DNA from: Psilocybe azurescens
Lineage: Eukaryota > Basidiomycota > Agaricomycetes > Agaricales > Agrocybaceae
Reading direction: 5' to 3'
DNA: 64,000 nucleotides
Assembly (NCBI GenBank): GCA_023853785.1
Contig: JAJIRX010000865.1
Span: 29,080-93,079 of the forward strand
Below are positions 55,815 through 64,000 of this stretch, in pieces. The stretch's first letter is position 1; every line of letters begins with the position of its first letter. The position numbers were made by a program, and so were the translations under genes. The notes beneath the pieces are model-generated. The model worked only from the letters and a program-made list of their open reading frames with translations. It was not told the origin of the DNA and did not search any database.

Positions 55815-56340
55815 TTTTGTGATTGATGATTCGCTGATGATATCCAAAGAACTTCATGACATTATTATCCGTCAAAAATACGAAGCAGTTGCAGTTGCTG
55901 TGGCCGCAGTGGCGGTGGTGGTGGTGGCTGGTCAGTTCAGAATCGGGCAAATGCGAATGCACACGCAAATGCAAACGCAGACGCTGTTGCTATGGTGGGG
56001 TGGTGGTCGAATCCGAGTCGGTGTTTAGCGAGGAGCACGACTACGGATACGGATATGGATACTTGGAGTCTAATATTATTCTATTTCATCCAGGGACCTT
56101 TTAATAACTGCCGAATACTGTATCTACTACAAGTGCGGCTCGGCTCGGCTACTAGGATACTGTAATAAGTAACAAGTAACATGAGCATGAGCATGAACAT
56201 GAGCATTTGCAAAAACAGTGACAAGAAACGGAGTTCATACCACATTTGAGCTAGGAATGATTCATCCCGCTGATCACTTGAAGTGAAATGGTGCTAGTAC
56301 GCTAGTATAATTACCATGGCTGTGCAGGGAATACGCGAAT
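55815..56340 (+). repeat. Extra core1 block after copy C
   Basis: Matches 36820-37330: GATTGATGATTCGCTGATG, GAAGCAGTTGCAGTTGCTG and GCTCGGCTCGGCTACT occur in the same order. It directly follows the GDT1 fragment, so units are partly in tandem. Confidence 0.65.
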
Positions 56341-56679
56341 ACAAAGTACCTGTTGATTCAACTCGAATCACCTAAGGGTCCCACACTACCCCGATACTTA
56401 TCAGGCATGACCGGATCGGTATCCGCCGGTTAATTTACAATGAAACCTTTCATTTCTCTTACCCTCCAGCAATTTGTTCAATACCTCTGGACTCCATTGA
56501 AGATATCGAACATCCGGCTACTTCAAAACTAGTCCCGGCATCGGTCCCGGCATCGCAGACCTGGCGGCTGTTCCCAAGGCCTGTATAGTTGACACCACGC
56601 CTCCTAGCCACTGTGGCTGTTTCCGCAAACTGCACAGCCGTTGTTCCCTTGTCACACCTCGTCCCGCCGCTGCCCTCCC

Positions 56680-57440
56680 GTTGCCATCCCGCTGTTGCCA
56701 TCCCGCTGTTGCCCTCGCTGCCCACCCGCCGCTGCCCTCCCGCTGCCCTCCCTCCGCTGCCCTCTCGCTGCCCTCTCTCCGCTACCTCTCGCTGCCCTCC
56801 CGCCGCTGCCCTACCGTTGCCATCCCGCCGTTGCCCTCGCTGCCCACCCGCCGCTGCCCTCTCGCTGCCCTCCCTCCGCTGCCCTCTCGCTGCCCTCCCT
56901 CCGCTGCCCTCTCGCTGCCCTCCCTCCGCTGCCCTCTCGCTGCCCTCCCTCCGCTGCCATCCCGCTTGCCCTCGCTGCCATCCCGCCGTTGCCCTCGCTG
57001 CCATCCCACCGTTGCCCTCGCTGCCCACCCGCCGCTGCCCTCCCGCTACCCTCCCTCCGCTACCCTCTCGCTGCCCTCCCTCCGCTTACCCTCTCGCTGC
57101 CCTCCCTCCGCTACCCTCTCGCTGCCCTCCCGCCGCTGCCCTCCCGTTGCCATCCCGCTGTTGCCATCCCGCCGTTGCCCTCGCTGCCCACCCGCCGCTG
57201 CCCTCTCGCTGCCCACCCGCCGCTGCCCTCTCGCTGCCCTCTCGCTGCCCTCCCGCTGCTGCCCTCCCGTTGCCATCCCACTGTTGCCATCCCGCCGTTG
57301 CCCTCGCTGCCCACCCGCCGCTGCCCTCTCGCTGCCCTCTCGCTGCCCTCCTCCGCTGCCCTCTCGCTGCCCTCCCTCCGCTGCCCTCCCGCTGCTGCCC
57401 TCCCGCTGCTGCCCTCCCGCTGCTGCCCTCCCGCCCCCGC
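56680..57440. repeat. GC-rich pyrimidine repeat (CTGCCCTCCCG/CTGCCCTCTCG)
   Basis: About 760 bp of diverged short repeats built from GCTGCCCTC(C/T)CGCTGCC and CGTTGCCATCCCG. All plus frames and two minus frames stay open for 75-370 codons (for example Pro/Ser/Cys-rich plus; Gly/Gln/Arg/Glu-rich minus), which is a composition effect. The surrounding sequence (56600-56680, 57440-57700) has the same bias and no domain. Confidence 0.75.
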
Positions 57441-58220
57441 CCTGCCCTTCCGCTGCACCACCTTCAGGGCCCTCCTGCTACCGTCCCACTGCTACCGCCC
57501 CCGTTGCTGCCCTTCCGCCCTCCGCCCTGTCCCTTCTGCTGCGCCATCTTCAGTGCGCCTTGTCGCTACTCTGATTTCCTCACCCTGTCTACCGTCCCTT
57601 ACCCTGACGGACTTGTTCTTGCGGCTGCCCAGACAGCTTCCGCCCTTGCCTCAACACTACTTGGTCGCTTAACATCTCATAGGTATTTCTTGACTGTAAA
57701 CAACAGTTAACCTAGCTAATATTACTATAGAATACCGCTCTCGACCCCTTATTCCATAAATGGCCCTCACGGTCTGCGGGTTCTAGCTCTAGTTCTTCCT
57801 TTCCCCAACGCAGTTCCCTGAGTTCCCTCTTGCACACCCTCATTTCTACACAATATGCCCAAGGCGCTCGACTCTCAAATGGCTTACACACGTTCTTGTA
57901 AGTGTTCCTTTCTTTGCGAAGTTTCATGCTTACTGTCACCTCAGCAAGCGCTTTGATTTGAGAACGCGCATCACAATCGAGTACAAAAGGATAGACATGG
58001 ACTCTTCAAGTCATACCATTCTCATGTAAGTTTCTGCCGTCGATTTCCTGTTTCGTTCTCTAACCATAACTTTGACCAGATTTTGGCTCTTGTACCTTCG
58101 ACTATATTGATGACGTTTCCTACACCAACGTGTCTCTAGTTTGTCACGAATATCTGGATGCCTCAGAACTTTATATATATGACTGCATGTGCCCAAGTGA
58201 ATTGACATTAGAACTACTTA
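57441..58220. other. Flank, no supported gene
   Basis: A 75-codon minus frame at 57712-57939 (WAYCVEMRVCKRELREL) looks mildly protein-like but is unassigned and short. Confidence 0.35.
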
Positions 58221-59720
58221 TTAAGCACTATCATCTGCTGCCTCGTCAATGAATTCAGAGCTCTTGGGAAGGTGCGCATTGCCATCTATCTTGTCTCCGT
58301 CCTCGTCCTCACTCTCATCCCCATCTGAGTCTGCTCCACCTACGGTGTGCATATTTTGCCCTTGTCCTCTTGACACCAGCATCACTCCTGCGCTTACGTT
58401 TGCGAGGTTCGATCTCGCCTGAGGTCAACTTTAAATTGTAGGCATCTTGTCGTTTCTTCCTTTCTTGGGCAGAAAGTTTCACAAATTTGCAGGTTCCGTT
58501 CTCCAGTGCATCGAGAAGACCTTTCAGAGGGAGAATGGAGGTGCTCAACAGACTAGGGTTGACAAGCTTCTCATATGTATAGCCGACGAGGTCGATTCCA
58601 TAACGGAGAACGATGTCTTCTTCGAAACGCACATAGTGCATAACTGCATTTGGATTACCGGTGATCTCCACTAGTAATAAGATGTGAACATTACTGAACA
58701 TCTTAACATGACAGATACGTACCAAGGTTGGATTCAAACCTGTGACGAATCTGAGACTTCAGATAGTCAGCCTTCTGCTTCGAGGTGTTAAGAAGATCTG
58801 GACATTGTAAGTAAAATTGATAAGATGGCCGTAAATGTGATCTACTCACTGACTGGGTCGCAGCCTGCAATTGCGAAAGCTTCTATCTTGATACCCACAT
58901 CATGAGCATCCCATTTTTTGCGTACAGCGATTTTCATGTAGTCTGCCAATGCCTCAGTGGTGAAATACCATTGAGGCTGAATGGAATAATCAGGAGTATT
59001 TCGTACAATACAGAAAAATCCTTCAATCCCCACACGCGCTTTTAGGCCAGTCAGCTTTGGAGTGACAGAATAGTGAGTAAAAGAGGTGTGTTTTAAATTT
59101 GGTTAGAAGTGTACCAGATATATCATATTCCGTTTGATATTGGCAATGTCTTGAATGCGACCACGAGGTAATGGACGGCGCCAATTTCTTGTTGGAATCC
59201 AGATTTTCTTTATATTCACGAACGAGTTCTTCACGTTCCTCGTCTGCAAGAGCATTGTATTCTTCCTTGTAATCACGTTGGATGTTGAGCATAGACATGA
59301 CATGTCCGTCTAAAAGAGCAATCAATATGGGGTGGGATAGTGTAGACATACGACATACCATCTCGGAGCTCCTGTGACTTCATACTGAGAAATGCACTAT
59401 GGGGATTGACCTTTTCGCGAGTGTTAACCATACGAGCACCGCCATGGAAAAAATATCAAGGAAATAATGTGGCTTCTTGTTGAACCGCTCTGCAAGTTCA
59501 TTAGCCTTTGCCATGGTATTGTTGAACCATTCATTAACAGCTTCGTCAACCTCTTGCTGGGTTTTTCACGTTCTATGGCCTTTTCTTTTCGTTGATGTAC
59601 AGTCAGAGAGGATGCCTTCCCAGTAGTATTGCGGATACGTGCAGTACTGCCAGACTGGACAGTCAATGAGGTTAAGGAGGATGGCATTCGGAACTTGGGT
59701 GTAGGCATTTGAAAGGGCAC
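58221..59720 (-). CDS. Agaricomycete expanded-family protein of unknown function
   Basis: A minus-strand gene of a family very common in mushroom genomes, often near transposons. Blocks in order: a basic N-terminal part (TVHQRKEKAIEREK), EVDEAVNEWFNNTMAKANEL, RFNKKPHYFLDIFF, GGARMVNTREKVNPHSAF, an intron (GTATGT...TTTTAG at about 59300), NALADEEREELVREYKEN, GIEGFFCIVRNT, IKIEAFAIAGCDPVS, a second intron, NPNAVMHYVRFEEDIV, ENGTCKFVKLSAQERKK, RKRKRRSDAGVKR and an acidic end (SDGDESEDEDGDKIDG) with TAA at 58221-58223. One base is missing in the A6 run at 59448-59453, one in the T5 run at 59562-59566, and one near 58360; correcting these would give a continuous reading. No catalytic motif is known. 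The start is approximate. Confidence 0.6.
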
Positions 59721-59730
59721 AAAATTGAGT

Positions 59731-60035
59731 AATATATATTTTCTGTTCTACTGGAGAATGGCCAAAATTTTTAACAGAGACCATCCCACACGATGAAAGG
59801 AGATGAAGGACATTTTAGCCAAGAGCAGATGTAGAGATCTAACTAGTTATTCATATCCAAAGTAGTCGCTTTAGGAGCAGACTATCAAGTAATATATATT
59901 TTCTGTTCTATTGGAGATTGGCCAAATTTTTTAACAGAGACCGTCCTACATGATGAAAGGAGATGAAGGATATTTTAGCCAAGGCCAGACATTGAAATCT
60001 AACTAGTTGTTCATATCCAAAGTAGTCGCTTTAGC
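59731..60035. repeat. 157-bp tandem duplication over the 3' end of a gene
   Basis: The block starting GTAATATATATTTTCTGTTCTA at 59731 and again at 59889 is about 90% identical between copies by eye. The second copy contains the last codons and stop of the minus-strand gene at 60003-61618; the first copy carries the same codons as an orphan tail. Confidence 0.8.
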
Positions 60036-61618
60036 TAAATTGGCTGCTACATTAACCGGTATGCCCAATTTGGCAAACTCGTCCACATACTCCCTGGGGA
60101 TGCTAAGCGCACAATGGCCAAAATAGCACTGTAGTCAGACTGTAGGCCGTAATTCTCAATTAGTAAATCAAGCGTGGACTGAGATGCTTCCTCGCTTTCA
60201 GGATCGGCACCATCATCTACCTGCTGAAGCTGTGACAGCAACAATCTTCCCTGAGAGGAGATTCCCGAGAGGAGATTCCCGAGAGGTGTGCACATGAGGG
60301 AGTAGTTGTGTGAGAGGTGGTCACAAGATTACTTGTGCAAGTGGGAGTTAATGGTGAGGCATGAGATGGATGAATAACAGGCATACGACGGGCAGGACTA
60401 GATGGAGACTTTGCACTGGAGTGGGACAAATTATGAGCATGAATTCAACAATTCAACAAATTCCACAAACTGGTAATTCTTTGCTAGTTGGGGTTGTATG
60501 GCGAACGGTGGTCTGGAAGCGCCGTGAAGGAGTTTGATCCCCTGGACTACCAGGGGCCGCAGCAAAGATGCGAAGCTGGCTCTCAAGATGGTAACACTTG
60601 ACCGTAAGGTTGCAACTTCGTCGGTCAGGGATGAGTTCTCCTCCTGAAGGGTGTGAATAATCTCTTGCAAATTTAAATTTTCATCCCTTCGACACTTTGA
60701 AATCGTTGCTGCTGTCGTAAGAGTAGCTTGAAGATGGGATTGAGGAAGGAGAGGCGGCACCGGCTGTCGGTATAGTTGTAGGCTGACCGAGGAACTTGTA
60801 GTAAGACGAATTGAGTTCTGGTTCGGGAAAAGAAGTCATCGGCTGATTGGCTTGCGCGTAGCCAGGCTGGGTCAGTCTATATCCGAAAGAAACTTGAGCA
60901 CGGCGTGGCCAGTCTCTCGCAGTCTTGAGGGCTATAGTTTCGATAAAAGTTGGACGAGCCCCATAATTGGCTCACGAAGCTGCGGGTTATGATCCACGAA
61001 GGCTGGGGGCAGATAGACATGGGCTTTGAGGAATTCGGTCGAAGAGGAGCACCAGGTACTGTGGTTCCCGTACAGTGTAGGATCATGGTGGTACCTCCAA
61101 GAGCGCGGTCCCACAACGTGGCCTATCAGCACATTAGTAAATGGAACATCTGAGAAAGATTGTAAACGTACCATGTCAAATGAGGTCCTGAACACGTTGA
61201 AGCAATTCCTTCCGTTCCAGACGCGATACACTTGTGTCCTTCGTATCTTTCTGAAGGGCCTCCGCCCAACGACATGGAAGCTCTGGGGTCGTGGTGGTGG
61301 TTCCCGTCCTTATGCATGCCAGCAGCAAACCATGCTAAGTCTGCTGCATCGAATCGGGCGCGATTTGCCTCATAAAAATTCGGAAGGCGTGGAAATGTGC
61401 CCTGGTGAAGACGGAGATTGTACAGGCCAATGGGATTGAACTTAAGATGGGTCCAAGCAATGCGAGTACGATCCCCATTGTGAGGAACGTGAAGGATGGA
61501 GGAGCTGTGCATGCACGAGTTAAGGTGGGTAACAGAGCAATGTGGGTGGTTTCATTAGCGAGGTAAAGAGGTGAACGAACTTATACAAGCTCACCAGTAC
61601 GGGGCTATTCCCAGCCAT
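60003..61618 (-). CDS. Unknown-function basidiomycete protein with coiled coil
   Basis: Read from about 61618 (MAGNSPVL, GTGAGC donor, then CACAG at about 61505): HNGDRTRIAWTHLKF, IGLYNLRLHQGTFPRLPNFY, FDAADLAWFAAGMHKDGN, SLGGGPSERYEGHK, YRVWNGRNCFNVFRTSFDMV, FTNVLIGHVVGPRSW, EFLKAHVYLPPAFVDHNPQL and TARDWPRRAQVSFGY. A Ser/Pro/Tyr linker follows, then a coiled-coil-like stretch (LQEIIHTLQEENSSLTDEVA), a second Ser/Thr/Pro linker, STLDLLIENYGLQSDYSAI and EYVDEFAKLGIPVNVAANLA with TAG at 60003. Single-base frame breaks occur near 61240, 60975, 60665, 60235 and 60085. The family is unrecognised; the His-rich DGNHHHD could bind metal, but that is a guess. Confidence 0.5.
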
Positions 61619-62567
61619 CTTGAAGTGACTTCTCAACATTGTAGTGGCGGGAAAAGACAAGAACTTGCATCGGCAAGATTAAATACCAAATGTGGTAAAA
61701 CGTAAGCAATGACGTCTGAATTCAAGTGTTTGAGCTCATCGTCTGCAACAATGAGCTTGTTAGTATCGCTGTTTCTGCACTCCCTCCCCAGTTATTTTTT
61801 AATATCGTGTACAAGTGACACTAATGACACTAAATACATTTAAAAGGTGCTCAAATACATGAAATTAAGCTCTTAGCATGCAGATATGTTCATGTAGATC
61901 CGGTCATAGAAAACTACCGGATACTCTTCACAAGAATCGATATATAGCCTATCTAAAACTTGATTCACATACCTTGGGATATATTTGACTACATTCAAAG
62001 ACCCTGGAAGTCTCTGGGCAGCGTGAGGGTGCCAGATTTCGGTGCCAGAGGACGTGCTTCTTAAATGAGAAATTCAAGCCCTACTTTCTTTTCTTCTCAG
62101 TAGACAATCACCAAAGCGCCCGAAAGGTGGTAGAAGCTATTGAAAACAAATGCAAAAAGAATTGAGAAAATCGAGTAATTTTGCAAGTCAGGACATTAAA
62201 ATTACTTTGTAAACGTGAGATTTGAGGACATCATTCAAACAAACGCGAACACAACCTACCTTTTGACACTTTGGAACCTCCCCATTTCCGCGTTTACTCA
62301 TTTTTTGTAATTCTTTTGTATCGAATTCTGTGTATCTCTTGCTACTTTTCTGCGGTATCATAAGATTTTTATTCCAGTCAAAAATGGTGTAATAGGCATT
62401 TCTTATCACACAGACGCTTTTTCTGTGGTATCATAAGATTTTTTATTCCAGTCAAAAATGGTGTAATAGGCATTTCTTATCACACAGACGCTTTCCGCAA
62501 CCAAAGGAAAGGTAGGATGTAAAGCAAATGAGGCATTAAAGGATTATCTACATTTACATCCACAACA
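61619..62567. other. Intergenic; contains a 75-bp tandem duplication
   Basis: No gene seen. The tandem duplication at 62346-62494 is listed separately. Confidence 0.4.
62346..62494. repeat. 75-bp tandem duplication
   Basis: TTTTCTG(C/T)GGTATCATAAGA... ending ...CACACAGACGCT occurs at 62346 and again at 62421, nearly identical (a C/T change and one extra T). Recent. Confidence 0.9.
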
Positions 62568-64000
62568 CTAAGAACTATCAGAAGTACTAATACGTTCTAA
62601 TAGCTCGACGATTGTGTCCGTACCAACTCCCAGTTCCCGAGGAACTTCGTCTTCATCATCACTGCCAGCTTCCTGACCTAAGCTATCTGTGTCCTGCATG
62701 ATCTTCCTGTCACAAAGTCTGGCGTCCTCCAGTAAGACAAACCAGGTAGGGTTGGGAATGTTAGTCCTGAGTCTTGTATCACGGCCAATACGTGACCCAA
62801 TTGAGAGTGTGCCTGTGAACCCCATTAACTTGCTGGTCTGCACGAGCTTCTGTACAATCTTCTCATGAATACGATTCAAATATTGCCACTCCATCGAGAG
62901 ACAATGGCCAAGAGATGGATCTTGTACCACTTTCACCTGAATCGCACGGTAGTAGTCAACATGACTATCAAACATGAACGTTAGCAGGCGCGTTATTTCA
63001 ACGTTGAGCCGTACGATCTCCTCTTTGGCACGTTTAATACCAAAATAATACTTGATAGCGTCGCGACGAGATGGCTCTGTCCAAGGGAGCAAACGGATAT
63101 CAGTGCGTGTATCACGAAGAAGGTCAAAATCTGCAACAGTCGCTGCATTGAGCACGTTGCTCCATGAGAGTTGGGGCCGAGGAGGAATTAATCGAGCGGC
63201 AGCTTCATTGTATTGACGCAGAGCCGTTTTGATAGCTTCCGAACGTGTTTTCAAGGCCTTACTGATCTTCTCTGTAGCTTATAACCTGTAAAACTGTGAG
63301 GTTTATGTCATAGTATGAGAAGGTGTTACGAACCAACACCATTCATCCCTAGTTTTGTAAGTTCAAAGAGACGTTGAACGACAAGTCGTTCAAGGTGGTC
63401 GATAGCGCGTCGGTAAGCACGTTCCACCAGCAGCTTTTGAGCTTCTTTATATGCCGTAGAATCAGGCAGCCAGCGAGTGTCAATCCCATGCTCTTCCTCG
63501 TAACGGGTCAACTGTTCCTCCTGGAGTTGGTAACGTGAATGTTGTCCGATAACGAGTACGAACGGCCTGGATTTCTTTTTCTGGTAGCCATTATTGATGA
63601 TGTTGTAGTCGAGTTTCTTATGCTCGTCAGCAGCCTGATCAGATTCCTGCCTGTAGAACTCGATAAGCATAAACGAAAATAAAATTGATGAAACAACACC
63701 ACTTACTTAGATTCCTTGGTTTTCGTAAGAATCTCCAGATAATCCACGGCCTTCTGAACAGTCTCTGGTTCCGATTTCAGTGACTTTAGATGGTCACGTT
63801 CAGCTTGAAGGTAGGCTTCATAATCGGCTTCATTTGTCTTCAATTTTGCAGAGGGCCGCAAGCTGCGTGTCACTTGCGATCCTGTCAAGTGCCTGGCGAT
63901 AGTTCTGGAAGATAAAATTGCCTGAAGGGAATAAGATTGAGAAGAACATTGATTATAGAAGTAACATACCCGATGCTGCATGCTTATCCTGGTCATGAAA
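62568..64000 (-). CDS. KDZ-type transposase, C-terminal part (5' cut by window end)
   Basis: Exons of the Kyakuja-Dileera-Zisupton transposase family, widespread in mushrooms. From the window end: LKTNEADYEAYLQAERDHL, an intron 63671-63703 region (GTAAGT donor; acceptor CTACAG near 63656), QESDQAADEHKKLDYN, IDTRWLPDSTAYKEAQK, an intron (about 63326-63276), GYKLQ, then the typical C-terminal block with ALRQYNEAAARLIPPRPQLS, FDLLRDTRTDIRLLPW and REEIxRLN-like AKEEIVRLNVEITRLLTF, ending at 62568 with an acidic Ser-rich tail. A base is missing in GYKLQ-RKISKAL (about 63265; an A run). The CxC zinc-binding N-terminus and most catalytic acidic residues lie outside the window. KDZ enzymes move large DNA elements; the matching ends cannot be seen here. 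Confidence 0.78.

Noticed and set aside
56589..57710. Cys/Pro-rich and Gly/Arg-rich ORFs of 300 or more codons
   Set aside because: All plus frames and two minus frames are open over the same low-complexity repeat, with no domain and no start context.

Overview
This is nuclear DNA from a filamentous basidiomycete, most likely an Agaricomycete. The evidence is short GT-AG introns (about 45-75 nt, a few longer), a FunK1-type fungal protein kinase, the C-terminal half of a KDZ-type transposase, HNH-nuclease-like proteins of the mushroom-forming-fungus type, and a secreted esterase ending in a fungal CBM1. No rRNA gene, intact tRNA gene or CRISPR array was seen.

Layout. 1-20.3 kb is mostly single-copy: an aminoglycoside-phosphotransferase-fold gene (1-1391), an F-box remnant (2.2-2.5 kb), an F-box/leucine-rich protein on the minus strand (3.4-5.9 kb), a long A-rich non-coding stretch (5.9-9.9 kb), a pogo-like deletion derivative (9983-10724), an unrecognised multi-exon gene (12.7-14.3 kb), a FunK1 kinase (15.5-18.3 kb) and a GDT1-type cation/proton exchanger (19.06-20.0 kb). 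21.5-28.7 kb holds two decayed HNH-nuclease-like genes and the first copy of a TIR transposon. 29.0-32.5 kb holds two secreted carbohydrate-associated genes: a CE1-type esterase with CBM1 (29062-30334) and a small six-exon protein with two CBM1-like motifs (31732-32502).

33-56 kb is repeat-rich. A unit made of a multi-pass membrane protein gene, two non-coding blocks (called here core1 and core2) and 3' pieces of a GDT1 gene occurs three times: A (about 35.0-39.3 kb, with a complete but broken GDT1 copy), B (about 47.5-40.9 kb, inverted) and C (about 49.0-56.3 kb). B and C form a large inverted repeat around 48.2 kb. Both arms were later hit by different transposons: a 1826-bp TIR element with 4-bp target duplications splits the membrane gene in B, a 3052-bp MULE-like element with an 11-bp target duplication splits it in C, and a solo LTR lies in B.

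56-64 kb carries a GC-rich pyrimidine repeat (56.6-57.5 kb) and three minus-strand genes of families common in mushroom genomes: two of unknown function and a KDZ transposase cut by the window end.

One caution affects many entries. Several otherwise good genes are broken by single missing bases, mostly in short homopolymers. That can mean pseudogenes, but the pattern also fits homopolymer under-calling in the assembly, so the coordinates of those genes are spans with breaks rather than clean exons.
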